Positions 34,270 through 43,408 of a stretch of DNA of 64,000 bases are shown here, piece by piece (position 1 is the first letter of the stretch; every line of letters starts with the position of its first letter). This DNA is from an uncultured Caldilineaceae bacterium. GTDB taxonomy: Bacteria > Chloroflexota > Anaerolineae > Caldilineales > Caldilineaceae. The position numbers were made by a program, and so were the translations under genes. The notes beneath the pieces are model-generated. The model saw only the letters and a list, made by a program, of their open reading frames with translations, was not told the DNA's origin and ran no database searches. Where the stretch lies: assembly GCA_951813625.1 (NCBI GenBank), contig CATOTS010000041.1, forward strand, positions 1 through 64,000, given 5' to 3'.

Positions 34270-34731
34270 CTACAGCGGCGCCGCCCGATCCCTGTACAGC
34301 AATCCCAACAGTTCCTGCCGTCCTATTGGGTCTTCAAACGCAAGCGCCATCGCATCCAACTCGTGTTGCGCCTCGGGCGCATCATCCAGCCTCAACAGCT
34401 CTCCGGCGGCTGTCAGCAGGCCGACCTGCCCAAGCTCCCCAATCACTTCGTCAAGCGTCGGCGCGTCCGCGAACGTGACCTGCCGAATGTACTCGCGGCT
34501 GATCATCCGCCGTTCCGAGTGCTGGTGCACAAAGAGCAGAAACCAGATCTTGTGGTAAGAGTCGATTCGCCGCCGCCGCATGAATTCCTCTAGAGAGTCA
34601 GGCAACACTGACCATCCACGCTTCCCATTGGACGCCGTCGGTTGAGCAACTTGGCCCGGGTCGCTATGCTCTGCAACTGCCGCCCGCGGGCCTTGCTCCG
34701 CAATCTGTTGGGTGTATGTGATTTTCTTCAT
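34270..34731 (-). CDS. Hypothetical protein
   Basis: The 153-residue product has no signal peptide or membrane span. The N-terminal 45 residues look disordered; the middle, SLEEFMRRRRIDSYHKIWFLLFVHQHSERR, is charged and helical, and the end, DEVIGELGQVGLL followed by LLRLDD, could be a winged-helix fold. I do not recognise a family. It sits between the phoB-phoR pair and pstS in the same direction, with GTTAA repeats before it too, so a role in phosphate response is possible but only by position. Confidence 0.5.
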   Translation of the reverse strand: MKKITYTQQIAEQGPRAAVAEHSDPGQVAQPTASNGKRGWSVLPDSLEEFMRRRRIDSYHKIWFLLFVHQHSERRMISREYIRQVTFADAPTLDEVIGELGQVGLLTAAGELLRLDDAPEAQHELDAMALAFEDPIGRQELLGLLYRDRAAPL

Positions 34732-34743
34732 ATCATAGGGAAG

Positions 34744-34806
34744 GTTAAGCCGCCCCTGTTAACGCGGGGTTCGGGGCCTGTAAATGGCAGTGTAGGAAAT
34801 GGTTAA
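34744..34806 (-). promoter_or_regulatory. Second set of GTTAA repeats, possible Pho box
   Basis: GTTAA stands at 34744, 34758 and 34802, and a near match GTAAA at 34780. The 34758-34780-34802 series is spaced by 22 bases each. It lies 13-75 bp ahead of the hypothetical gene at 34731. Confidence 0.35.
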
Positions 34807-35146
34807 GAAACGAATAACTACTCAGCCGCAATCAGTCTGCGACTCTGAATGAGGGGAGCGAAGGGGCCTTCTCTCCTCTTTCCGCTTTGCTTTCTCCGTG
34901 CTTTTTGGACGGTCGGGCCTGCGGCCCTCCCTTGTGCGGGGGACTCCCCCCGCAACGCCCCCCTCCAAAACCATCGCTCGCCGACAGTACGTCGTCATTC
35001 CTGCAGTGCGGCTTATCCAACGTGGTGGCGGCCAACCGAATGCCCAATCAGATAATCTGAATGGCGGCGGGGATGAAGCACTGGTCGAGACAGACGCTAT
35101 ATGTGGCTTAGTAGTTACAGAAACGATTAGAAGGAAAATGGGGCGG
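34807..35146. other. Intergenic region with a dispersed repeat
   Basis: No convincing gene. It contains dispersed-repeat copy 3 (34907-34965) and otherwise unique sequence. Frames in it translate the repeat and are not credible. Confidence 0.5.
34907..34965. repeat. GC-rich dispersed repeat, copy 3
   Basis: This is GGACGGTCGGGCCTGCGGCC, CTTGTGC, then the hairpin with one G fewer than in the other copies, then GCAACGCCCCCCT. It lies between phoR and the hypothetical gene at 34731. Confidence 0.8.
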
Positions 35147-35185
35147 GTAAAGAAAACGCGAAGAGGGAGACTCCCTCCTCGCGTT
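35147..35185 (-). terminator. Rho-independent terminator after phoR
   Basis: On the minus strand AACGCGAGGAGGGAG pairs with CTCCCTCTTCGCGTT around a short loop, and TTTTCTTT follows. It lies 35 bp past the phoR stop. Confidence 0.85.
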
Positions 35186-35219
35186 CCCTTCCCCTTCGAA
35201 CCTCGATGTGGCAAGCCAG

Positions 35220-37103
35220 CTAGGCAACAGTCAAAGTGAACGAAAACTTGCTGCCCCGATTCTCAATACTGTCCACCCAGATGCGGCCGCCGTGCGCCTG
35301 GATGATGTGCTTGGCGATCGCAAGTCCTAGCCCAGTGCCGCCGCTGGCCCGCGCCCGGTCGGTCTTGTAGAACCGCTCGAAAATGCGGTCCCGGTCTTCG
35401 GCGGGGATTCCGACTCCGGTATCGCTCACCGAGACAATTACTTCTTGACCCGAACTGTCGCCGCCGGCAGAAACGATGATCGACGCGCCCTGCGGCGAAA
35501 ACTTTAGAGCATTGTGCACCAGATTTGCCATCACTTGGTGGACGCGTTCGGCGTCGGCGTATACCCGGGGAAGGCGCGGCGCCAGATCGATGATCAGATC
35601 AATCTCCTCACGCGCGGCCAACGGCTGCAACCTCTCAACCGGCGCCAGGACGACCTCGCTGACCGGCACCGGCCGAAAGCGGAACGGCACCTGGCCCGAC
35701 TCGATCCGGGAGAGCTCCAGAAGTTCCTGCACCATCTGCGCCAGCGAGTCCACTTCAGTCTCGATGCGGTCCAGAAAACGAGGTGCGGCCTCAGGGTCGT
35801 CCAACGCGCCGTCGCGCAATGTCTCGGTCAGCGCCCGCAGAGACGCGAGAGGCGTGCGCAGCTCGTGCGAAATATTGCTGACAAAATCGCGGCGTACTCG
35901 CTCCAACCGGTGAAGCTCGGTCATGTCCTGCAGCAGAACGATGAATCCGTCGCTGTCTCCTGCGACGTAGGGGAGAGCAATCGTGCGCACCGTCCTGCCA
36001 TCCATCTCGAAGATGCTCTCAGCCGGTTCACCGTCATCGTTGCAAGCCTGCCACGTTTCGACGATCCGGTGATCGCGCACGACCTGCGCCAAGAGCCGCC
36101 CCTGAACTAGACTCTCAGGCGCGGGCGCAACCTGTGCAGTTAAGGCGGGATTGCCCGGCGAGGTCTCCGTTTCAACTCCCTGACCGCCCGGTTCTTCCTG
36201 TGATGATTGTCCGCCGGCATACGCGGCAGCGCCAACCATTTCGGCCGCTACCGCGTTACAGAGGCGGACCCGGCCCTCGCCGTCGAGTATGAATACGCCG
36301 TCGACGAGCGTATCAAGCACCGATGTCAGCCTTTCGCGCGCGCGGGCGACCCTGCCGGCCTCCTCATCGAGCTCCTCCACCATCCGGTTGAAGGCGCGGG
36401 AGAGCTGCCCGAACTCCTCAGTTGTTCCCGGAGCGACACGGATGTCGTCCTCTCTGTGAACAGTTCGTGAGGCCTTCCGGGCCAAGCTGCGGAAGGGCCG
36501 CATCGCGGCGAATGCCACCGCAAATGCACCCGCCGCTCCAACTACCAGCGCCAATTGCGCAGCAGCCAGGACGTTCAGTCGCAAACGTTCCAACGGGGCG
36601 TCAATGCTAGCCCGCGGAACTGACAACCTCACTAGGCCCGCTGGATCAGCGGAGGGTGGTATCGCGGCCGCGGCAAAAAGCGCCTCCGCGCCGTAGGCGC
36701 GACTGTGCCGCAGACTGTAACCTGTTCCCCCGGCGAGCGCAGCCTGAATCTCCGGCCGGTTGCTCAGGTTGTCGTGCGCAGGTTGACGGTCCTCCGAGTC
36801 GGCCAGCACCGTTCCGTCCGCCCGCAGCAACGTAACGCGCGCTTCGAACTGCTGGCTCCACTCGCGAGCGAGACGGACGGCTTCAGCGTGGTCCCCCTGC
36901 CATCCCGAAATTGCCGACCCGGAGCGCAGCTCTGAATCGGTGGCAAGAAACGCCGCGTCATGGACCAGCCGCGCGCCTACCTGCTCAAGACTGAATTGTC
37001 GCGTTTGAGAGAGGAAGAATAATGAGAGGCAGAAAACCATCGCGGCGATGAGGAACGTGAGAGCAAGAAAGATTCGCCAGCGAAGCGAGCGGAAAAGAAA
37101 CAT
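35220..37103 (-). CDS. phoR: PhoR-type sensor histidine kinase
   Basis: The 627-residue kinase (from the ATG at 37103) has two membrane spans (about 11-30 and 175-200) around an external sensor region, then a HAMP-like linker (MRPFRSLARKASRT, EEFGQLSRAFNRMVEEL), a PAS domain (LDTLVDGVFILDGEGRVRLCN), and a histidine kinase core. The phosphorylated histidine is in SNISHELRTPLASLR (about 413), the N box is NLVHNALKFSP, and the G boxes are DTGVGIP and GGTGLGLAI. With the PhoB-like regulator directly upstream and the pst genes downstream it would sense phosphate starvation. The PAS region carries an unusual insertion of about 60 residues rich in G, E and P. Confidence 0.88.
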   Translation of the reverse strand: MFLFRSLRWRIFLALTFLIAAMVFCLSLFFLSQTRQFSLEQVGARLVHDAAFLATDSELRSGSAISGWQGDHAEAVRLAREWSQQFEARVTLLRADGTVLADSEDRQPAHDNLSNRPEIQAALAGGTGYSLRHSRAYGAEALFAAAAIPPSADPAGLVRLSVPRASIDAPLERLRLNVLAAAQLALVVGAAGAFAVAFAAMRPFRSLARKASRTVHREDDIRVAPGTTEEFGQLSRAFNRMVEELDEEAGRVARARERLTSVLDTLVDGVFILDGEGRVRLCNAVAAEMVGAAAYAGGQSSQEEPGGQGVETETSPGNPALTAQVAPAPESLVQGRLLAQVVRDHRIVETWQACNDDGEPAESIFEMDGRTVRTIALPYVAGDSDGFIVLLQDMTELHRLERVRRDFVSNISHELRTPLASLRALTETLRDGALDDPEAAPRFLDRIETEVDSLAQMVQELLELSRIESGQVPFRFRPVPVSEVVLAPVERLQPLAAREEIDLIIDLAPRLPRVYADAERVHQVMANLVHNALKFSPQGASIIVSAGGDSSGQEVIVSVSDTGVGIPAEDRDRIFERFYKTDRARASGGTGLGLAIAKHIIQAHGGRIWVDSIENRGSKFSFTLTVA

Positions 37104-37158
37104 GGCCCCGATGTGTGCTCTTCCCCGGGTGCGCCCTACGCGCTGCGCGCCGACGGCG

Positions 37159-37884
37159 CTACCCGTCAAAACGATAGCCGATGCCGCGAACAGTCAGGAT
37201 GCGTGTCGGCTCGGCCGGATCATCTTCGACCTTCTCGCGCAGCCAGCGAATGTGCACGTCCACCGTTCGGCTGCCGCCGTCAAAGTCCCAGCCCCACACG
37301 CGCTCCAGAATCAAGCTGCGTCCCAGAGCAATGCCCCGGTTGCGCGCCAGAAACGCAAGCAGATCGAACTCCTTCGGTTTCAGCGCCAGCACCTCGCCAT
37401 TGCGCTGCACTTCGCGTCGACTCTCGTCGATGACAAGCGCACCGAACCTGAACACGGCCCTGCTGCTCTCGCCATCCGTCGGCTCCCTGCCGGTAGCCTC
37501 AAACTCTTCGCGCAACATCCTCACCCGGCGGAGTTGGGCCTTGACCCGCGCCAGCAGCTCCCGCATACTGAAAGGCTTCGTCAAATAATCGTCTGCTCCC
37601 ACCTCGAGACCGACGATCTTGTCCACCTCCTCGTCCCTGGCGGTGAGCATCAGGATCGGCAGGCTCATCTCCTGCCGCAGAATTCTGCAGATCTCGAAAC
37701 CGTCCAAGCCGGGCAGCATGACGTCAAGTATCACCAGGTCTGGCTTCTCGGCCCGGGCGGTCGGCAGCGCGCGCATTCCGTCAGTGGCTGTGACGGCTTC
37801 GTAGCCCTGCCGCATCAGATTGTATTTCAACGTCTCCAACAGAGTCGGCTCATCTTCAACTATCAGGATCTTTGCCTTGTTCAC
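37159..37884 (-). CDS. phoB: PhoB/PhoP-type response regulator
   Basis: The 241-residue protein has an N-terminal receiver domain with phosphorylated Asp54 (VILDVMLPG), the acidic pair in IVEDEP and Lys103 in LTKPFS, and a C-terminal OmpR-type winged helix (LKPKEFDLLAFLARN, SRTVDVHIRWLREKVEDDP, ILTVRGIGYRF). It would bind Pho boxes such as the GTTAA repeats at 34142-34211. It comes 55 bp before phoR, in the same direction. Confidence 0.92.
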   Translation of the reverse strand: MNKAKILIVEDEPTLLETLKYNLMRQGYEAVTATDGMRALPTARAEKPDLVILDVMLPGLDGFEICRILRQEMSLPILMLTARDEEVDKIVGLEVGADDYLTKPFSMRELLARVKAQLRRVRMLREEFEATGREPTDGESSRAVFRFGALVIDESRREVQRNGEVLALKPKEFDLLAFLARNRGIALGRSLILERVWGWDFDGGSRTVDVHIRWLREKVEDDPAEPTRILTVRGIGYRFDG

Positions 37885-37930
37885 GCCGTGAACCTCCCGC
37901 GCCCTCGGATGGCCGGCAACCGTTCAGCTG

Positions 37931-39613
37931 TCACGGAAGGGTGACCGTCTCGTGCACTGACCCGGCCCGGTCGCTCAGAACATGGATCCCGACCTCCTGG
38001 CCGGACGCGCCCCGCAGGACCCATTCCGTCCAGGCCCGGTTGTCGGTCGGGCTGGCCGCGTAGAGTTCGCTGACCGCGAGCCTGCTGCTGCGCCCTTGCA
38101 ATTGGCCCAGCTCCGTCTTATCCTGTCCGCTCACAAGCCGGACCGTTTCCGGCAGATCAAGCTCGACGCGCACCGGCCGTGCGGCCTTACGCGATTGGCC
38201 CTGCTCGCTCGTATAGGTCGGCAGGAATCCCCCGTTCTCGACGACCACGCGTATGCGATAATCGCCCGATTCGGAAAGTCGCTCCACTTCCAGTGTGTGT
38301 AGGCTCAACCGCGGGAGCATATCGGCCAGTGCAAGCGCGTAAGCAGTGTTCGCCTCGGACTCCTCGGCCAACAGACTTGGCGGCGGATTGCGCCACGTGT
38401 ACATCTGGTCGTAGCCTCCGATCTCGACCGCGCCCAGCTGCGGATGCTCGAAAGGGTACCAGGCTACGTAGGGCTCGCCGCCTCCGTTCTCCTCCAACCA
38501 GTTCAGAATCATGACGTCTTCTTCGTGCGGATGTTTGCGGAACCACTCGATGAAATCCCTGTCCTTGATTCCGGCGCGGCCCGGCAGGTCCCACAGCTCG
38601 ATCGTGAAGGAAAAGATGCCCAGATGATCGTACACCCAGTCGTCAAACGCACCGGACGTGACCTTTTTGGGATGATAGCGGAAGCCATGATAGACCGACA
38701 AACAGGGATAGTCCGTCAACTCCTTTCCCCGTTCCCCCATCAGCTCAAACACCCACAGGTCGTTGGTCTCCATCTTTTCGTCTGGCCTGGTGCTGAAGGG
38801 TCTCAGAATAACGCCGCTCTGTGTGTGGTAGCTTAGGGCAACGTTGATGTTGTTGTGCCGGCTTATGAATTCCACCGCCGCGCGGATCTCCTGTTCGGAG
38901 GTCGGAAAGGGCCCCGCGCCCGCCTGCGTCGAATCCGGCTGCCACTCGAACGGGAAGTTGCGGTTAAAGTCCAGCCCCTGCAAAGGCCGCGCAACCTTGA
39001 TACTCACGCCGTCGTAGTCTTCCAACCTGCCTTCCGGCAAGAGCCTGTAGAACGTCCCTTCCTGCTCGTCCGGACCCCGCTTCTCCATCAGGCGGCTCTC
39101 CAGGGAACTCACCTTCCAGTCGCCGTTCGGATCTGGGATCCGCATCTGCAAAATTCGTCCGTCGCCGTCGATATCCTCTTCGTGAAGCCCAGCCGCAGGT
39201 TCGCTGTAGGGAAAGGGCCGCGTCCCTGAACGAATGTAGCGCGGCGCGCCCGCCAGTGCCCAGGCCGCGCCGTCCGGATTGAGCCGCGGCACAATGTAGA
39301 AGACAGCGGCGTCCAGCAGACGCGTGCAGCGCGCGTCGCTGTCGTATCCGCTCAACAGAGTATGAGCAATGTGCAGGGCAACCGTAGTTCCGGCAACCTC
39401 CGTGGCATGAATGTTCGCGTCTATCCATACGGCAGGCTTGTCCGCCGGCGCGCCGTTCTCCCTGTTGGTCAGCGTGAGAAGAGGGATTGCTTTACCCTCG
39501 TGGCTTTTCCCCAGCTCGGAAACTTCCACCAGCCGCGGGTAACTCTGTGCCCAGTCCCCCGCAACAGCGTCCAATTCTTCATTTTTGAAATAGCGGTTGA
39601 ACTCCATCGACAT
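37931..39613 (-). CDS. M14-family zinc carboxypeptidase
   Basis: The 560-residue protein has the zinc ligands H69 and E72 in ANIHATEVAG, the third ligand histidine in ALSYHTQSG, and the catalytic glutamate in FTIELWDL. NPDGAAWA and DFNRNFPFEW provide the substrate arginine and asparagine positions. The last 130 residues form a beta-rich extra domain (SESGDYRIRVVVENGGFLPTY). There is no obvious signal peptide. The ATG at 39613 has GGTGGAGCG before it. It removes C-terminal residues from peptides; the neighbour upstream is another metallopeptidase. Confidence 0.88.
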   Translation of the reverse strand: MSMEFNRYFKNEELDAVAGDWAQSYPRLVEVSELGKSHEGKAIPLLTLTNRENGAPADKPAVWIDANIHATEVAGTTVALHIAHTLLSGYDSDARCTRLLDAAVFYIVPRLNPDGAAWALAGAPRYIRSGTRPFPYSEPAAGLHEEDIDGDGRILQMRIPDPNGDWKVSSLESRLMEKRGPDEQEGTFYRLLPEGRLEDYDGVSIKVARPLQGLDFNRNFPFEWQPDSTQAGAGPFPTSEQEIRAAVEFISRHNNINVALSYHTQSGVILRPFSTRPDEKMETNDLWVFELMGERGKELTDYPCLSVYHGFRYHPKKVTSGAFDDWVYDHLGIFSFTIELWDLPGRAGIKDRDFIEWFRKHPHEEDVMILNWLEENGGGEPYVAWYPFEHPQLGAVEIGGYDQMYTWRNPPPSLLAEESEANTAYALALADMLPRLSLHTLEVERLSESGDYRIRVVVENGGFLPTYTSEQGQSRKAARPVRVELDLPETVRLVSGQDKTELGQLQGRSSRLAVSELYAASPTDNRAWTEWVLRGASGQEVGIHVLSDRAGSVHETVTLP

Positions 39614-39682
39614 CGCTCCACCAATTGTGTTCATGTCCGCCGCGCGCGCCGTCTGCGCGTTTCTACCACGCGCCCAAACTGT

Positions 39683-40843
39683 TCAAGGCGAGAGTTCGAC
39701 CAGGAGAGCAGTCAGGAGCGCCGCGCGTTCGCCGATCTTGTCAACCTCGATGTGTTCATGGTCGGCATGGGCGCCGTGCCCCGGCAGGCCCAGCCCGTCA
39801 AGCGTGGGGACGCCAAGCGCGCCGGTCAGGTTGCCGTCGCTGCCCCCGCCCGTCCCTCCCTCCTGCAGGTCCAGGCCGAGCGTGCGGCCGGTCGCCTTGG
39901 CCTGCTCGAACAGCTCGCCGGTGACAGTTCGTTCCAACGGCGGGCGGCCCGCACCGCCGCTCACCTGCACTTCCGTACCCTCAAGCGCGGGCTCCAGGGA
40001 CTTGATGGCCGCGCTAACCCGCTCCATTTCTACTCCAGTCCACGCCCGCACGTCGATACGCGCCTCGGCCTGCGCTGCCACCACGTTCGAGCGCGTCCCG
40101 CCGCTGACAACGCCGACATTGACCGTCGTCCCCACTTCCAAATCGGTAAGGCTATGCAGGGCCAGGATCTGATGTGCAAGCTCCTGCACTGCGCTGATGC
40201 CCTTCTCCGGCTCGACACCCGCATGCGCCGCGCGGCCGCTGACAGTCAGCCTGAAATGTCCGCCGCCCTTGCGCGTCGTTTTGAGCACGCCGCCCGGCAA
40301 TGGCGGCTCCAGCACCAGGACATACGCCGCGCGGCCGGCTTCCTCTTCAATCAACTGCCGCGAAGTCTGGCTGCCTACCTCCTCGTCTGACGTCACCAGC
40401 AGAGTTACCGGGCGAGGAAGCCGCAGTTTGAGCGTCTGTACGCCCCTCACCACAAACTCTGCCAGCGCCAGACTCGACTGCATGTCGAAGATGCCCGGAC
40501 CGTAGGCCCAGCCCTGTTCATCGACCCGAAACGGGTGCGTGTCAAGCGAGCCCACAGGCCACACCGTGTCGTAGTGGCAGAGGATAAGCGCCGGCGCGGC
40601 ATCGCGGCTGCCGACATGGGCTGGGTCTGTGAAACGGGCGCGTAGATGGTTGCCGCGCGTTGTATTGGCGATAATCTCCGTCTCCAGCCCGGCATCTGTG
40701 TAACGGCCGGCCAATTTCGCCGCGAAGACGTCCAGACGACTCTTGTCATCGGTCGGCGTCTCCTCCACCACCAAGTCGCGGATCGTCTCGAGAATCTCTC
40801 GCTGCTGCCGCCCGTAATATTCGATCAGTTGCTGGGGGTCCAC
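39683..40843 (-). CDS. M20-family metallopeptidase (carboxypeptidase G2-like)
   Basis: The 386-residue enzyme has the M20 metal-binding pattern: ALILCHYDTVWPVGSL (first His/Asp), YGPGIFDMQSSLALAEF (bridging Asp), TSDEEVGSQTS (catalytic Glu pair) and GHGAHADHEHI at the end. The dimerisation lid has RKGGGHFRLTVSGRAAHAGVEPEKG. It resembles glutamate carboxypeptidases that cleave C-terminal acidic residues. The start is GTG at 40843 with AGGAG ahead. It is followed by the M14 carboxypeptidase gene at 39613 in the same direction, suggesting shared peptide recycling. Confidence 0.9.
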   Translation of the reverse strand: MDPQQLIEYYGRQQREILETIRDLVVEETPTDDKSRLDVFAAKLAGRYTDAGLETEIIANTTRGNHLRARFTDPAHVGSRDAAPALILCHYDTVWPVGSLDTHPFRVDEQGWAYGPGIFDMQSSLALAEFVVRGVQTLKLRLPRPVTLLVTSDEEVGSQTSRQLIEEEAGRAAYVLVLEPPLPGGVLKTTRKGGGHFRLTVSGRAAHAGVEPEKGISAVQELAHQILALHSLTDLEVGTTVNVGVVSGGTRSNVVAAQAEARIDVRAWTGVEMERVSAAIKSLEPALEGTEVQVSGGAGRPPLERTVTGELFEQAKATGRTLGLDLQEGGTGGGSDGNLTGALGVPTLDGLGLPGHGAHADHEHIEVDKIGERAALLTALLVELSP

Positions 40844-40915
40844 GCTGCACTCCTGCTTCCTGGTTGTAACGAGACCGACGCCGGCCGTGTGGTCCCGGAG
40901 AGCGCAGTCTAGTTC

Positions 40916-41419
40916 TTAGCGCCCGAATCCGAATTCAACTGCGCTGAAGTAGAGCGGCGCAATCGCCAGAGCGCCGATAAGCACGATGGCGACTTCCAGG
41001 TAAACCCAACCTTGCGCGACCCTTAGCAAAACCCGCCGGACGTCGGTAGCGGCCCTCTCACGTGAAACGACAATGTACTTTACAGAGTACTGCTCCGCCG
41101 GGCGCAGCGGCGCCAGCGGATGAACCGTCCATCCGGCACGCTGAAAGATTCCGGGAAAGGAGGTTACGAGGCGGTGGGCAGCATAGCCCAAGGGCAGTAC
41201 AATCAGAGCAATGTAGGTTGTCGTCCCTAGCGCCAACCCGACGGGGCGCGCCGCCGCCGCGATGAGTTCGAACAGGTCGACCCAGAACCAGCCGAGAAAG
41301 ACGATCACCGGCGCCGAAAGAATCCAATAGGAGAGTCCGTTAGCGCTGGGTGTCACCTCGACAAGACGCGCCCGCACTTCTTTGCGCCGCGGCTCTCTGG
41401 GCTCGCCTTCCGACGACAT
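40916..41419 (-). CDS. Small membrane protein of unknown function
   Basis: The 167-residue product has three or four hydrophobic segments: SYWILSAPVIVFLGWFWVDLF, GTTTYIALIVLPLGYAAHRL and YLEVAIVLIGALAIAPLYF, and a cytoplasmic-type basic N-terminus. No family is recognised. GGAGC lies before the ATG. It follows the NYN-domain gene by 41 bp and precedes the M20 peptidase gene. Confidence 0.6.
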   Translation of the reverse strand: MSSEGEPREPRRKEVRARLVEVTPSANGLSYWILSAPVIVFLGWFWVDLFELIAAAARPVGLALGTTTYIALIVLPLGYAAHRLVTSFPGIFQRAGWTVHPLAPLRPAEQYSVKYIVVSRERAATDVRRVLLRVAQGWVYLEVAIVLIGALAIAPLYFSAVEFGFGR

Positions 41420-41460
41420 CTGTTCGCTCCTACTCCTCGCGGCGGTCGCTGTACGGGCTT

Positions 41461-42090
41461 TCAGCGCTTGCCCCGCTTTTTCTTCAATCGGGCGCGCAGG
41501 GCTTTCTTGTCCCTGTTGAACGCGGTGTTTCCTTGCTTGGACGGGCGGCGGCGCACATCAGGGGCCGGTTGTTTGGTCGGAGTCTGCGGCGGGCCAAAGA
41601 GTTGCATCCACTCAGACAGTTCCCCGTCTGAAAGCTGGACATCGGTTTCGGCGCCTGGTTCTTCCGTCGACTCCTCCGCCTCGGCCGGCTGCGCTTGCCC
41701 GGACTGCATTCGCCACACAAATTCATCCGGACGCCAGGTGTCGACATTGTACAGGCTGGCTTCCTGGCGCAAGGCCCAGTCGTTCGTAACGACTGTCAGA
41801 CCTGGCTGGCGCGCCTGAATCCGCCGCTTGATCCAGTCGTCCGCCTCTTGCGGATCGCGTGCGAATATCACTTTGACGCCGCTCCCGCTCAGTTCACGCG
41901 AGGTGCCGCCCACGATGCCGCGATCAAAGACGACCGTCATGTCGCCCTTGTAGTTGCTCCGCCAGACGCGCAGCCGCTTCACCAGGCGAAACTCGTCGTC
42001 CTCATCCGCCAAGCTGATGCCTTCCAGCATGCCGGAGCCGATCAGATTATGGCCGTCAATCAGAAGTGGCAAGGCAAGTCTCGCTTTCAA
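41461..42090 (-). CDS. NYN-domain (PIN-like) predicted RNase, YacP type
   Basis: The 209-residue protein begins close to LPLLIDGHNLIGSG, the first acidic motif of NYN/YacP nucleases. VVFDRGIVGG, VIFARDPQEADDWIKRRI and LTVVTNDWALRQEA carry the other acidic residues of the PIN-like active site. The C-terminal 80 residues are charged and disordered, ending RARLKKKRGKR, suitable for RNA binding. The start is probably TTG at 42090, which overlaps the stop of the glycosyltransferase gene (TTGA), so the two would be translationally coupled. The longer frame to 42543 only shadows the glycosyltransferase. Confidence 0.75.
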   Translation of the reverse strand: MKARLALPLLIDGHNLIGSGMLEGISLADEDDEFRLVKRLRVWRSNYKGDMTVVFDRGIVGGTSRELSGSGVKVIFARDPQEADDWIKRRIQARQPGLTVVTNDWALRQEASLYNVDTWRPDEFVWRMQSGQAQPAEAEESTEEPGAETDVQLSDGELSEWMQLFGPPQTPTKQPAPDVRRRPSKQGNTAFNRDKKALRARLKKKRGKR

Positions 42091-43139
42091 CCACTCTCGG
42101 TCGCCTCTTCTACTTCCCCAATTTCTCGCCAATGAATTTCGCTTCGATGCCTGTTTTTGCGCCGCCAAATCAAGCCGGTCGGATAGCCGCAGATCTTCGC
42201 CGCATCGCCCACCAACCGGACTACCGGCACCAGCAGCGCAGCCCGCAAAACCTCCCCGGCGGGCGCCCCCTTGCCCAGCAACATCAGTCGCCGCCAGGGG
42301 CGTGCACAAATTACAATACCGCCTACGAACAGGCCCGCCCATCCAAGCCAGCGCAACTCCAAACCCCACAGAGCATGGCCAAGCAGCGCAGGAATCAGAA
42401 GCAAATAAGTTGCAAAGCGAACTGCGTGACGCCGTCGCCACAGATCCGCTTTGCCGTCTCCCCTTGCATAACGGAAATACTGTTCCCAGAAACCCTTGAT
42501 CGTCGTCCGCGGCTGGAAATGTACAAACGCGTCGGGCGCCCACGCGAACGCCTTTTCTTGGCTGGAAGATGCCGCCCTCAGGCGTAGGTCAAACACGAGG
42601 TCCTCGCTGTAGTCGAGCCATTCGGGATAACCCCCGATCCCGCGCCACGATCCCTTAAAAAAGGCCATCGACCGGCTGCTGGGCAGAAAACTGGTTGGAT
42701 CGATATCCTCCACCCGCGGCAGAACGGTTGCGCCCATCGCCAGCTGGAACGCGCCGGATACATCCGGCAGGAAAAACCCCGCCACCGCGCTAGCCCCGTC
42801 TTGCGAACTGCCGTCACCGCCTTCCAGCGGCGCTACCAGCCGTTCGAGCCATTTGCAGTCCAGCCGTACGCCCGCGTCAGTCGAGGCAATGATCGGTCCG
42901 GCCGCCGCCGCTATCGCCCTGTTCCTCCCCTGGCTGATGTTCACACCCGCCGCTTCGATGACTTTCAGTCCCGGCAATCTGCCGCTGTACTCGCGCAGGA
43001 CCGAGACCGTCCCGTCCTGACTACCGCCGTCGCAGATGACGATCTCGTCGGGCAAGCGAGTCTGGACCAAAAGGGACTCCATCAGCGGCCTGACACTGTC
43101 GCCCTCATTGTAGACGGTGGCAACTACCGAAACGCGCAT
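42087..43139 (-). CDS. Family 2 glycosyltransferase
   Basis: The 350-residue protein has the GT2 start VSVVATVYNEGDSVRPLMESLL, the nucleotide-sugar contact IVICDGGSQDGT, STDAGVRLD as the metal-binding D-x-D-type site, and YSEDLVFDLRL for the catalytic base (ED). Two membrane spans near the C-terminus (TYLLLIPALLGHALWGL, WAGLFVGGIVICAR) suggest it works at the membrane on lipid-linked sugars. The substrate is unknown. Confidence 0.85.
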   Translation of the reverse strand: MRVSVVATVYNEGDSVRPLMESLLVQTRLPDEIVICDGGSQDGTVSVLREYSGRLPGLKVIEAAGVNISQGRNRAIAAAAGPIIASTDAGVRLDCKWLERLVAPLEGGDGSSQDGASAVAGFFLPDVSGAFQLAMGATVLPRVEDIDPTSFLPSSRSMAFFKGSWRGIGGYPEWLDYSEDLVFDLRLRAASSSQEKAFAWAPDAFVHFQPRTTIKGFWEQYFRYARGDGKADLWRRRHAVRFATYLLLIPALLGHALWGLELRWLGWAGLFVGGIVICARPWRRLMLLGKGAPAGEVLRAALLVPVVRLVGDAAKICGYPTGLIWRRKNRHRSEIHWREIGEVEEATESG

Positions 43140-43408
43140 CGCGGCAATCTACTCTCCCATGACGGCGTCGGCGCACCGTCTGTGGCAACAGGCAAAGAAA
43201 AGCGCGCGCCCTGCTGTGACGCGCACTCTTGAGCCGAAATCCTTCTCGGGGCTGGACGCCAACCAATGCACGGCACGCCGAACATTGTGCCCCAACACCC
43301 TGGCGCCGCCAATTCCGCCATCTCCCGACCGGCGATGATCCGAGCTGGTTAGGCTTGCTTTGGCTGCGCCAACAGCAGCCCGCTAGCGCGGCTGCTGCCG
43401 GGCAAGTC

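Noticed and set aside
42091..42543. N-terminal extension of the NYN protein
   Set aside because: It lies wholly inside the glycosyltransferase gene in another frame and has no family similarity.
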